Source of the DNA: JAOPZW01 sp963851295
GTDB lineage: Bacteria; Actinomycetota; Thermoleophilia; Solirubrobacterales; Solirubrobacteraceae
Reading direction: 5' to 3'
Assembly: GCA_963851295.1 (NCBI GenBank)
Contig: CAWKOS010000002.1
Span: 558,001 to 622,000, forward strand
Length of the DNA stretch: 64,000 nt
The position numbers were made by a program, and so were the translations under genes. Shown piece by piece: positions 26,960-36,194 of this stretch; the first letter of the stretch is position 1, and the number at the start of each line of letters is the position of its first letter. The notes beneath the pieces were generated by a model. The model ran no database searches. It was not told the origin of the DNA and saw only the letters and a program-made list of their open reading frames with translations.

Positions 26960-27245
26960 GGCGGGCGGCCCGACTGCTCTCTGGGCCGACCTGCAGACGT
27001 TCGCCGGGACGAGATCGGCCCCGACACCCACCTCACGTGTGCGGGCGTCGCGCGTGCCGCACCTCACGTGGCTCTCCCGGCGATGCGGGCAACAACCCAT
27101 GTAGACGGCAAGGCGATCGGGTCGTCGCGCTGGGCTCGACGGGGCGCCGGCTGCTGGTCGAGGACGACCAATGGCGCCTCCGGCAGGACGCCGACATCGC
27201 TCAGCCCGATTGCGTTGTGGCGAGCGTCGGCGCGCCCGTCGTCCT
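26960..27245 (+). repeat. Dispersed repeat family, copy D
   Basis: Core at about 27058-27118 (GCACCTCACGTGGC, GATGCGGGCAACAACCCATG, GGCAAGGCGATCGGGTCGTC) with a right part resembling copy B. The gap from 26772 to 27518 contains this repeat and otherwise no gene I can support. Confidence 0.65.
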
Positions 27246-27518
27246 CTGACAGGCGCGCATGCCCGGGATGGACGTCGCGGTGGGGGACGGGTCGGCTCGG
27301 CCACGCTCAGGACGATCAACAGGACGGTTCGACCGCGGCCGCCGGTTGCCGCTCGCGTCCGCCCGCGGTTGCGGTCGTCGGCCCGCGCCCGAACGGCGCG
27401 CTCGCGTGTCGTCCCGAGCGAGCGCCTGGCCGGAACGGCCGGCGACGCCCGCATCGGTCGTGCAGCGCGAGTCTGAGACCGTTGCATGATCGACCGGGCG
27501 AGATCCGGCTCGACGGCG

Positions 27519-28670
27519 CTATGACCGACAGGTGATGTTGGCGAGGGCCGAGACCGTCGCGTCGAACGCCCTGATCGTCTTCGGCGCGAGTCCCGGGTCG
27601 TCGGTGTTCATCATCTCCAGGAACAGTCGGCCGTCGCGCGTCGCGAACAGCGAGATGTGATTGCCGAAGGCCGAGCCGGTGTGGCCGTAGAGCGTTGGGC
27701 AGGGCGCGATCCGTCGGCGGCCCAGGCCGAGGCCGTAGTGCGGGCCGCTTGGCGTGTTGGTCATGGCGCCGAGCACATCGCGGCGCACGAGCTTGCCGGC
27801 GAGCAGTGCACGGAAGAAGCGCGCGAGGTCTCGCGCTGTGGAGACCATGTCCGCGGCGCCCCACCAGCCGGAGCCGCTGAGCGGCGCCGTGTCGGTCAGT
27901 CCGCGCGCCTGCCGCAGGCCGGGAACGTGCACCGCGACGTAGCCGTGCGCGGCCGACACGGGGACGCCCGGGCCGTCGTCGATCGCCGTGGAGTGCAGGC
28001 CCAGCGGCCCGAGGATGCGTTGCTGCAGCTGGGAGGCGAACGATTCACCGGTCGTGCGTTCGATGATCTCGCGCAGCAGCAGGTAGTTCGTGTTCGAGTA
28101 CCAGAAGCCGGCGCCGGGCGGGAAGACGCGTGGCAGCGTGAGCGCGAAGCCGAGCAGCGCGTCGGGGCTCCATTCGTAGCCGAGCGGTCGGCGACCGGTG
28201 ACGTACGGTGGTAGGAAGTTGGGGTTGTCGACCCAATCGGCGAGGCCGCTGCGGTGGCCGAGTAGCTCCTGGATTGTGATGGCCGCTCCGTCGGGCAGCG
28301 CACCGGGGAGCCACTGCTCGACGGTGTCGCCGAGCGCCAGCTTGCCTTCGGCGACGAGCTGTAATGCGACGGTTGCCACGAAGGACTTGGTGATGCTGGC
28401 GATTCGGAAGCGTGCGCCGGTCCGCATGCGGACGAGTGGCCGCAGCCGGGCGTACCCGGTCGACCATGCCCTGACGCCGCGCGGCGTCGCCGTCAACGCG
28501 ATGGCTCCCGGGGCCCCGGACGCGACGACCCGATCGAGCGCGGTTTGGACCGTTCGGCCGTGGGCCGGGTCGGCGGCGGACGACGGCGCCACGATGCTCA
28601 GCGCGACCACGGCGGCGGCCGCGATGACGCGGCATGCCGCCAGCGCGCGATGCGATGTCGGGGTGGTCAT
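27519..28670 (-). CDS. Serine hydrolase of the beta-lactamase (class C/DD-peptidase) family, secreted
   Basis: 383 residues with a signal peptide (hydrophobic 14-32, AADP cleavage region). Catalytic SxxK is SITK at 92-95, the Tyr motif is YSN in FWYSNTNY, and the third motif is HTG in LYGHTGSAFG, as in class C beta-lactamase-like esterases and D-alanyl-D-alanine carboxypeptidases. It acts outside the membrane, probably on peptidoglycan peptides or an ester. It starts one base after the stop of the upstream secreted-protein gene and forms an operon with it and the DUF4242-like gene. Confidence 0.92.
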   Translation of the reverse strand: MTTPTSHRALAACRVIAAAAVVALSIVAPSSAADPAHGRTVQTALDRVVASGAPGAIALTATPRGVRAWSTGYARLRPLVRMRTGARFRIASITKSFVATVALQLVAEGKLALGDTVEQWLPGALPDGAAITIQELLGHRSGLADWVDNPNFLPPYVTGRRPLGYEWSPDALLGFALTLPRVFPPGAGFWYSNTNYLLLREIIERTTGESFASQLQQRILGPLGLHSTAIDDGPGVPVSAAHGYVAVHVPGLRQARGLTDTAPLSGSGWWGAADMVSTARDLARFFRALLAGKLVRRDVLGAMTNTPSGPHYGLGLGRRRIAPCPTLYGHTGSAFGNHISLFATRDGRLFLEMMNTDDPGLAPKTIRAFDATVSALANITCRS

Positions 28671-28671
28671 G

Positions 28672-29172
28672 TCAGCACCTGGTGTCGGCGTGACGAACGG
28701 GGAGCGGAACCGGGCTGGAGAAGCCGAAGGGCTTGGCGTGCGTGAGGTCGTCGGCCATCGTCAGGCCACCGCCGAGGACCTTGACGTCGCGGTAGCGACG
28801 CAGCGAGGTGGAGGTGCTCGTGATCCTGCCCGGGCCGTCCCACACGTAGCGGTTGCCCGGGCGAAGTAGGACCGTGTTGTGCAGGCAGCCGCGCAACCAG
28901 CCCTTCTTGAACGTCACCCGAAAGCGGATGACGCCGCGGCTGGGCTCGGTGTCTGGCCGGAAGACGACTTTGCCGGTCACGGTCATGTGGCCCCCTCCCA
29001 ACTGGGGGCTGAGCGCGGCACCTGTCCAGGATCCGTCAGCCGACCGGGCGAGCACGGCGGCGCGTAGTCCGAGCTTCACCGCCGGCGCGGCCGCCGGCGA
29101 GGCGACGGTCGCGAGCGCCCACGTGGTCAGCGCGACGGTCGGCGCGACGAGTCTCCAGCTCCATCTGTTCAT
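28672..29172 (-). CDS. Secreted protein of unknown function
   Basis: 166 residues with a signal peptide (WSWRLVAPTVALTTWALAT, cleavage near SPAAAPA). The mature part is beta-rich with alternating polar and hydrophobic residues and two or three Cys near the C-terminus. I do not recognise a domain. It lies between a DUF4242-like gene (4-base overlap at 29169-29172) and the beta-lactamase-like gene (1-base gap), so the three are translated together. Confidence 0.7.
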   Translation of the reverse strand: MNRWSWRLVAPTVALTTWALATVASPAAAPAVKLGLRAAVLARSADGSWTGAALSPQLGGGHMTVTGKVVFRPDTEPSRGVIRFRVTFKKGWLRGCLHNTVLLRPGNRYVWDGPGRITSTSTSLRRYRDVKVLGGGLTMADDLTHAKPFGFSSPVPLPVRHADTRC

Positions 29173-29483
29173 GAGGGCCCTCCCGATGGTGTAGGTGGTT
29201 TGCGGTGCTCTGAGCGGGGCAGCCAGTGCGTGTGCATGACGCGTTCGCAGGGGATGTCGGCGCACTCGGTGGTGGTGCGCACGGCCGCGCGAGAGGGGGC
29301 GTCGAAGAGGCACAGGACGAGCTCGTCGTCGTCGAACAGGATCGAGCCGAGGTAGGCGATGGCGGCTCCTGCGCGCGAGGCTGCCTCGGCCTCGGCTGCA
29401 GCGCGCGCGGCGGCCTGCTCGAGTTGACGCTCGGTCACGCCGGGCCAGTAGCACTTCGCCGCGAAAAGTGTTCGTGCGTGCAT
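29169..29483 (-). CDS. DUF4242 / SCO4226-like small protein
   Basis: 104 residues from ATG 29483 (GTG 29513 is also possible). It carries the family's CYWPGVTERQLEQA near the N-terminus, then YLGSILFDDDELVLCLFDAPS and the C-terminal AVRTTTECADIPCERV. The family adopts a ferredoxin-like dimer fold; the Streptomyces member SCO4226 is described as nickel-binding. Role here is unknown. It is the first gene of a three-gene minus-strand operon and divergent from the AfsR-like gene. Confidence 0.7.
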   Translation of the reverse strand: MHARTLFAAKCYWPGVTERQLEQAAARAAAEAEAASRAGAAIAYLGSILFDDDELVLCLFDAPSRAAVRTTTECADIPCERVMHTHWLPRSEHRKPPTPSGGPS

Positions 29484-29602
29484 CGGTCGGCGACTGTCGC
29501 GCGGTGTGCTCACAACCTGCTCTCACTCCGCTCACACGCCGCCCGCGGTGGCGCGGTGGTCGGGATTCGTGAGAGGCTCGCCGCGACGCGATCGGCAGAC
29601 AC

Positions 29603-32561
29603 ATGGACTTCCGCATCCTTGGCCCGCTCGAGGTCCGCAAGGGCGATAAGCGGCTTGCGCTCGGCGGGCCCAAGCAGCGCGCGCGGCTGGCGGTCTTGCT
29701 GTTGAACGCCGGTCGGGTGGTGTCGCGCGATCGTCTTATCGAGGAACTGTGGGCCGACGAGCCGCCCGCGGCCGCGCGCCACGCCGTCGAAGTCCACGTG
29801 TCGCGCCTGCGCAAGGCACTGGGCGCTGGCGGCAGCGAGGGCTCGATGCTGCTCACCCGCGCGCCGGGGTACGTGCTGGAGGTCGAGCCCGGACAGCTCG
29901 ACCTCCAGCGCTTCGAGCGGCTGCTGGGGGACGGGCGACGAGCTTGGGCCGAGGGCGACCCGGATGGCGCGACGCGGGCGCTGCGCGAGGCGCAGGGCCT
30001 GTGGCGCGGCCGGCCGCTGGCCGATCTGGAATTCGAGCCGTTCGCCCGGGTGGACATCGAGCGGCTCGAGGAGCTTCGCCTGGTCGCGCTGGAGGAACGC
30101 ATCGAGGCCGAGCTCGCGCTCGGTAGGCATGCCGATCTGATCGCCGACCTGGAGGCACTCGTAGCGGAGCATCCGCTGCGCGAGCGCGCGCGCGGCCAGC
30201 TCATGCTCGCGCTCTATCGCTGTGATCGCCAGGCCGAGGCGCTCGAGGTCTACCGCGACGGCCGGCGCCGCCTGGTCGAGGGACTCGCGCTTGAGCCCAG
30301 CCCGACGCTCCAGCGCCTCCAGCAGGCAATCCTGACCCAGAGCCCCGAGCTCGCACCGGCACCGACGAGGGGGACCACGCCAGACCAACGGCCGTTGCCC
30401 GTGCCCCCGAACCGAACCATCGGCCGCGAGCACGAACTGCGCGAACTGCGCGTGCGCCTACAGGGGGGATCCGCCCGGCTGCTGACGCTCATCGGACCCG
30501 GCGGCGTCGGCAAGACGCGGCTCGCGCTGGAGGCCGCCCACGCCGTCAAGCCCGACTTCGCCGACGGCGCGCGCTTCGTGTCGCTCGCCGCCATCAAGAC
30601 GCCCCAGGACGTTCCCGCGACCATCGTCAAGGCGCTGGGGATCATCGTGCTCTCCGGCGAGTCCCCCGACCAGGCCGTCCGACGGTTCCTGGCTGCCAAA
30701 CACCTGCTGCTGCTCGCCGACAACCTCGAGCACGTGCTGGACGCGGCACCGTTCGTCGCCGGTCTACTCGAGGCCTGCCCGGCGCTGAGTGTGCTCGCCA
30801 CGAGCCGCGAACCGCTGGCGCTTGGCGCCGAGGAGCGCTACCCCGTGTCACCTCTGGCGCTCCCCGAGCACGGCGCTCACCCGGACCCAGCGGCGCTGGC
30901 CGGCGTGGACGCCGTCGCGCTGTTCATCGAGCGCGCCCGAGCCCACGAGCCCGGGTTTCGCCTCAGCCACGGTTCTGCGGCAGCAGTCGCGGAAATCTGC
31001 CGGCGCCTCGACGGGCTGCCACTAGCGATCGAACTGGCCGCTGCTCGCTGCACGCTGCTGTCCCCCATCGAAATCGCCGAACGCCTGGACGCGGCGCTGG
31101 GCGCACTGGGGACCGGCCCGCGCGACGCGCACGCACGCCAGCAGACGCTGCGCGCAACCATCGACTGGAGCCACAACCTGCTCAACGACGCCGAGAAGCA
31201 GTGTTTCGCGTCTTTCGCGGTGTTCGCCGGCGGCGCCACCGTCGCGGCCGCCGAAACGATCACAGACGCCGGCCTCGACACGCTCGAACGCCTGGTTGCC
31301 AAGAGTCTGCTCGTCCGCCGCCAGCCCGCGCAAGCGTCCACCCGGCTGGCGATGCTCGAAACGATCCGCGCATACGCCGCCGAGCGGTTCGCGGCCGACC
31401 CCGACTGCAAATCGGTGCGCGAGCGCCACTACCACTACTTCCTCGCGCTTGCCCACCGCCACGGGAGCGACCGGGCGCTCCTCAGCGCAGGGTGCAATGT
31501 GCACCTCGCGGCGCTCGACGCCGAGATCGACAACCTCCACGAAGCCCTGCGGTGGGCGGGCGCACAAGCCAGCGCCGAGCCAGCCCTCGCGATGTGCGTC
31601 GCACTTTGCCGCTACTGGCAGAGGCGAGGCCGCTATGCGGACGCCGTGAACTGGATCGACCGCGCGCTGAGCCTCCCGGGCGCCGACAACCATGTGGCGC
31701 TGCGCGCGCGCGCTGTGCAGCAAGCTCTGGTACCTGCGCTGGGCAGAGCGCGCGGCCGACGAACCTGCCGTCGCGGCGCAGGTGGAAACCATCGCCCGCC
31801 AGTCAGGCGACCCCCTGATCCTCTCGCGAGCGCTCGCGACCTGCGCGAACCGCGCGTCCGTCGCCGGCCGATTCAAGGCCGCAGATCGGCTCGCCGACGA
31901 GGCCCTCGGCTGGGCGACGACGGCGCAGGACGAGTGGGAGATCGCCAACGCATGGGATGCGAAAGCGATGGCCGCGTCCACCGGCGCAGAACTCCGCGAA
32001 CGAGTCGAACGGGCCGCGTCGCTGCTAACCGAGGTCGGCAACGTGCACCAGCTCGGCGACCTACTCAACTCGGCCACCTACGGGGCGCTCTGCGTGGGCA
32101 GCGATCGTCACGCGAAAGACCTCATCGATCGCGCGGTGTCGATCGCGCGCGGCCTGGACGATCCCCCCATGTGGATGGTGATCCAGGGCAACCTCGCTTT
32201 GGCTGCGCTGCTGACCGGCAACACGGACGCCGCAAGCCAGGCGTTCCGCGAGGAGCTCAGGCTCTGCCGCGAGTTGGTCGTACGTCCTGCCGCCTGCGAG
32301 GGTCTTCTCGGCCTCGCCGCGGTCGCCGCGGCGGGCGGCGACGTCCGCCGCGCCGCGCGACTCGCCGGAGCCGCATCAGCGCACACCTACGGACAGCATC
32401 AGGACGTCATCGAAGCCAGACTCGACGCGGCCTTCCTCGCGCCCGCCCGGAAAAGACACACGGGCGCATGGGACGCCGACGTGCGCGACGGGGCCACGCT
32501 GAACTTCGAGGACGCGATCGCCTACGCCCTCGAAGAACCCGGCCCGCAGCACGGAACGTAG
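29603..32561 (+). pseudogene. AfsR/SARP-type regulator with NB-ARC ATPase and TPR region, frameshifted
   Basis: From ATG 29603: an OmpR-like winged HTH (about 1-95), a bacterial transcriptional activation (BTAD) domain (about 96-250), an NB-ARC ATPase with Walker A GPGGVGKT (about 298) and LLLADNLEH, then TPR-like helices. At about residue 705 the frame is lost: the homologous continuation (LWYLRWAERAADEP to EDAIAYALEEPG) reads in another frame to the stop at 32561. The break coincides with a (CG)5 run at 31703-31712; one more CG would restore a frame matching the paralogue at 50432-53230. As read, the product would lose about 280 C-terminal residues. Confidence 0.8.
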
Positions 32562-32629
32562 CCGAGCGAAAGCCACCCGAGCCCGCACTCGCCGTGAAAG
32601 CGAGCGCCTGCGAAACCACATCCGCCACG

Positions 32630-32850
32630 CCTGCTGCGGACGACGGACCGGCGCCTCAGACGATCTTCGGCAGGCGTCTCGCCCTGGACGACGAGCAGGA
32701 GCCCTCGGTCGGGAGTTCTGATCAGCGACGGAGACGGAGCGCGCCGCACCTCACGGGACCCTTCCGGCGATGCGGGCAATAACCCATGTAGTCGGCAAGC
32801 CGACAAGGTCGTCGCGCCGACCTCGCCGGCGTGCCGCGTGCTGGCTGGGG
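32630..32850 (+). repeat. Dispersed repeat family, copy E
   Basis: Left part (GGACGACGGACCGGCG, GACGACGAGCAGGAGCCC, TCGGTCGGGAGTTCTGATCA) and core (GCACCTCACG, GGCGATGCGGGCAATAACCC) match copy C closely; the right part fades after about 32830. It fills the 327-base gap between the AfsR-like gene and the antitoxin-like gene. Confidence 0.65.
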
Positions 32851-32888
32851 ACGGATGCCGGAGGGGGTGAGCGGTCCGAGAGAGCGGG

Positions 32889-33131
32889 CTACGCGGGCGA
32901 GCCGTCGGCATCGCGAAGCAGTTCGGCGACGACGTCCGCCGCCTTTTTGCCGCGGGCCTCGGAGATGCGTTCGAGTCGCTTCGCGTCCTCGCCCTCAACG
33001 CCGATGAGGACGATCAGCTTCGCGTCGGGGTCGCCCTCGCGGTCTTCGACGTAGCGTGGATCGAGCTTTGTTAGATCGGCGTCGAAATCGCCGGGCTTCG
33101 GGTCGGGGTCAGTCCACGGGTCCGCGCTCAT
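32889..33131 (-). CDS. Small antitoxin-like protein
   Basis: 80 residues: an acidic N-terminal segment (DPWTDPDPKPGDFDADL) and a C-terminal helical part ending ISEARGKKAADVVAELL that resembles the ribbon-helix-helix/CopG-like end of antitoxins. It starts by ATGA overlap at the natural end of the toxin-like gene, the usual toxin-antitoxin arrangement for BrnT-type pairs. The assignment is inference from order and sequence pattern. Confidence 0.55.
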   Translation of the reverse strand: MSADPWTDPDPKPGDFDADLTKLDPRYVEDREGDPDAKLIVLIGVEGEDAKRLERISEARGKKAADVVAELLRDADGSPA

Positions 33132-33425
33132 CGCCTTGTCTCCAGGATCTTACGCTCGGCCTGGGTGGAACCCCAGCCGGTCACGATCAGCCAGGTCGTG
33201 GGCTCGGCCGTGCGTTTCGATCACGAGCGTCAGCGGTCGGCCTCCGTCGGTATGACCGATCAGCAGCAGGCGCTTGCCGGCCTGGGCGCCCTCGTGGGGG
33301 TTTCTGATCATGAGGTGCCGGTTGCGCGGCAGCTGCTCGGCCTCCTCGGCCAAGATCCCACGTGCCCCGAGCTTGTCGAGCGCGACGTCCGTGGCGAGCA
33401 GCTGGTGGACCACGTCGCGCGCCAT
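33128..33425 (-). pseudogene. BrnT/DUF4258-like toxin gene, frameshifted near the 3' end
   Basis: From ATG 33425 the frame encodes a compact protein with EEAEQLPRNRHLMIRNP, then KRLLLIGHTDGGRPLTLVIE, a pattern of BrnT-like RNase toxins. After VIETHGRA the annotated frame drifts, while the neighbouring frame reads TTWLIVTGW and QAERKILE to a TGA at 33128-33130 that overlaps the antitoxin ATG. An indel near 33198-33205 explains both. The toxin is probably inactive or its C-terminus altered. Confidence 0.55.
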
Positions 33426-33637
33426 CTGCAGGGTCTACAGCCCGCTTCCGACGGACTCGACGGAGCGCCTCGACTGCATCGAGATTCACGAGCGACACGT
33501 GCGCACGGCTTTGCGGCCGGCGGTTCTGGCAACCAACTGGCAACCGGCGCAACAAAAAGCCTCTGGGCCCAGTTGCGGCTGCACGCTGAAGGCGGAGGAA
33601 ACCGGTCACTTCCAGGGACTTTCCCAGGGGCCAGCAA

Positions 33638-33690
33638 CGGGGCTCGAACCGGGGACTTTCTGCGTATCGGTCAGTACCTACATTGTCTGG
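33638..33690 (-). other. Degenerate tRNA 3'-end-like fragment
   Basis: CAACGGGGCTCGAACCGGGG followed by ACTTTCTGC resembles, on the minus strand, a T arm and part of an anticodon stem, in the same order as in the tRNA-Gly fragment 95 bases downstream. No complete tRNA can be folded. Confidence 0.3.
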
Positions 33691-33731
33691 TCCGGAAACC
33701 AAGAAACAGCTGATTTGCAGGTACTTCGAAG

Positions 33732-33777
33732 CGGCTGAAGGGACTCGAACCCTCGACCTTCTGCATGGCAAGCAGAC
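33732..33777 (-). other. tRNA-Gly(GCC) 3' half (attachment-site remnant, copy 2)
   Basis: Identical to copy 1 over about 46 bases (acceptor 3' strand, T arm, anticodon arm with GCC). Downstream both copies also share CGCTTTCTxCCTGCAAATGA. Here the fragment is framed by the inverted octamers ATTTGCAG (33713-33720) and CTGCAAAT (33807-33814), which could be recombinase core arms. The 1238-base gap 33426-34663 holds these fragments; I see no gene I can support in the rest. Confidence 0.7.
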
Positions 33778-34663
33778 CGGGATGGCCCGGCTCATCCGCT
33801 TTCTGCCTGCAAATGACGCTGTTCCGGGCTTTGGGAACTCGTGGGGATTCACCGCGCTTTGCCGCGTTTTGCCAGGGTTGTGTCAACGAATCGTCAACCG
33901 GCCGATCGGGGCGCGGCCACCACGCGTCCCGGTGACGTGAGCGCCTCAGCGCGGCTACGGCGACGCGCGCTTGACCTTGAGCTCGGCGGCATGGCGCAGC
34001 GGCGTGCGGGTCGTCGGCCGCGTGCTGGGCGGCGTCTTGGTGGTCGCGCTGAACCCCGACCGGAATTTCACCTGCGCCAGTCCCCGATGAACTCGTGCAG
34101 CGTGACTGCGCCCGTCACGGCGGGCGCTTTCGGCGCCTGGCGCCGGCTCGCAAATCACGCGGACCTTCCGCCGCTGTGGACGAAGAGGTCTACCAGCAGC
34201 CGTTGATAGTCGCTCAGTAGCGCGCCGAAGTGCTCCGGGGAAGGCTCTCGCGAGAGACGCATCATCCGCCTGCCCTCGGCCACGCCGCGCTGGCGCTCGC
34301 CCGCCAGTGAGGCGCGCCTTCTAGCCGGCCGCAGCGCAGCACTGCGCGGCCCGGTGGCGGCTCCCGGCCGGCGGCGGACGCGACGCACTTACGGTGCCGC
34401 TGCAGGAGGCGGTCGTCTCCTGGAACCCAGAGCGGCCGCGCGCCCGAGCCGACGGCGCCGAGGTATGTGTTACCGCTGACCCGCGCCGGGTCGGCACTCA
34501 CCTCGAGCGGGGGTGATGTCACATCGCAACGCTCGACGTCGACCAACCGGCTGACTCGTGGCGCTGGGCGACACGAACCCCTGACCCGCCTGGCGCACGG
34601 TCTGCGCAAGATCAACCCGTCGGGATGATGTCTGCCGATCCGGTGCGACGTACGCTCGCGCGG

Positions 34664-35344
34664 ATGGACGCGCTCTCCGAGGCGCTGCCGCTCGCGCTCA
34701 GCGCCGCCATCTATCCGCCGGCGCTGCTGGTGCTGCTCCTGTTGATGACCGGCGAGCACCCGCGCCGCCTCGTGCTCGCATACTTCGCGGGCGCTGCACT
34801 CATGGTCGTGGGCGCGGGCCTGATCGCGCTAGCCGTCCTGAACGGCTCCGGGGCGACGAGCCAGAGCAGCCAGTCGGCCAGCGCCGGGGTGCAGATCGTC
34901 GTCGGGCTGGCGCTCCTGGCGCTCGGCACGTGGCTGTGGCGCCGCCGCACGCGCCGACCCGACAAGCCGGTCAGCGACCAGGAGCACCAGCCCGGCCGGA
35001 TCGGCCAATGGTCGCAGCGCGCGACCACGAGCCAGAAGTGGTCCTTCGTGCTCGGCCTCGCGATGTTCCTGCCCTCTCCGCTGTACCTGTTGGCCGTGCA
35101 GCAGATCGCCAACAGCGGCAGCTCGACGAGCTCCAACGTGGTGGCGGTACTGATCTGCGCCGTGGCCGTCCTGATCTTCGTGGAGACCACGGTGCTGGCG
35201 CTGCTCCTCAGGCCGGGAAGCGTCGCCGCGGGCCTCGAGCGGACTCAGGTATGGCTCGCGCACAACGGCTGGACGCTCGGCGCGCTCGTGGCGTTCGCCG
35301 GCGCCGCATACGCCCTCGTACAAGGCGTCGATCAGCTCAGCTGA
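34664..35344 (+). CDS. GAP/LysE-like membrane transporter
   Basis: 226 residues with six hydrophobic segments (about 5-27, 36-56, 68-88, 128-148, 152-172 and 205-223) and the start pattern LPLALSAAIYPPALLVLLLLM, followed by a short polar loop (RRRTRRPDKP). This is the layout of the GAP (Sap, sulfolipid-addressing) family, a LysE-superfamily branch of exporters seen in actinobacteria. The cargo is unknown. ATG 34664 is preferred; an ATG at 34625 adds 13 polar residues. Confidence 0.75.
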   Translation: MDALSEALPLALSAAIYPPALLVLLLLMTGEHPRRLVLAYFAGAALMVVGAGLIALAVLNGSGATSQSSQSASAGVQIVVGLALLALGTWLWRRRTRRPDKPVSDQEHQPGRIGQWSQRATTSQKWSFVLGLAMFLPSPLYLLAVQQIANSGSSTSSNVVAVLICAVAVLIFVETTVLALLLRPGSVAAGLERTQVWLAHNGWTLGALVAFAGAAYALVQGVDQLS

Positions 35345-35523
35345 AGCACCGAGGCGGAGCAGGGTGCGGTCTTCCAGTCGAAGCCAACAGGCTCGGGGCT
35401 CGGATTGTGAGTCCGGGTCCTCGGAAGGGGCCACGGCGTGCCCGACAGAAGACGCTCCGAACGAGCCGCGGAATCGGGCGGAAGCCGCCGAACCGTCCCG
35501 CTGGCGGGGGGCGGCACGAAAGC

Positions 35524-35571
35524 GGCTGAAGAGACTCGAACCCGTCGACCTTCTCTGCATCGCAAGCAGCC
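35524..35571 (-). other. Degenerate tRNA-Gly 3' half (attachment-site remnant, copy 3)
   Basis: Same order of elements as copies 1 and 2 (GCGGCTGAAG, ACTCGAACCC, GACCTTCT, GCAAGCAG) but with single-base insertions and substitutions, and a similar downstream CGCTTTATCCCTGCAGAAGA. It is an older copy of the same attachment sequence. The 850-base gap 35345-36194 contains nothing else I can support. Confidence 0.5.
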
Positions 35572-36194
35572 CCTGGTCGTTCGTCCCTACCGCTTTATCC
35601 CTGCAGAAGATCACCGCCTCCACACCGCGGTCGTCGAAGACAACTACGACTAGACCCTCGTGCGGATCGACACCGACGCGGACGGGCTGGTCCATGGAAC
35701 TGAATAGCCGAGCTAGCGCTGATTCCTCTCCACAACGGGAGCGCGGTGGCCGCCTGCTGCCGTCCTGCGGGACCGGTCAGGCCAGAACCTGTCCGCGACC
35801 GTCTGCGTCTCTCACGCGATCGCGGGCAGGCGGTAGCCAGGCCTGTCGCTGGTGGCGGAGTGAGGCGCTGCCGGAGCTTCGGCTCATTGGCCGGCACGGC
35901 GGCCGGGTGCGCCACCCAGCTGCGTGAGCAGCGAAACACATAAGACTTGCCATGCGCGTCGCCGAAACGGCCCGGATCCGACTGGCTGCCCGCGCCTCGG
36001 CGCGCGTGACCACGCGCCTCTACGCCCGGCGCCGGAGGCACTCGACCGAGGCTGAAACCCGCACCTATCACCAAGACCAGCGCCGACGCAAACAGCGACG
36101 CCAGCTGTGGACTGACGAGTCACTCAGTCGCCGAGAATCGATCATCCCGTTTGGGCGATGCCTCGGGCAGTGTCCGGGCCGTAGCGTTATCAGC

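Noticed and set aside
29520..29575. CTCTCAC and GTGAGAG as an operator between the DUF4242-like and AfsR-like genes
   Set aside because: Arms are short and 42 bases apart, which is likely by chance in a region of this size.
32561..32782. Continuation of the AfsR-like first frame to 32782
   Set aside because: After the (CG)5 run the first frame is Arg/Pro/Gly-rich and lacks TPR pattern; the homologous C-terminus is in the other frame and stops at 32561.
33732..33803. A complete tRNA-Gly on the minus strand
   Set aside because: The 3' half is excellent and the far end reads GCGGATG, which partly pairs with the acceptor strand, but the D-arm position holds a CCGGG/CCCGG hairpin without D-loop features and the acceptor has a mismatch.
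34155..34388. Small minus-strand frame in the gap before the GAP-family gene
   Set aside because: Only its last 35 residues look protein-like, there is no ribosome site, and the rest is Arg/Ala-rich; too weak to annotate.
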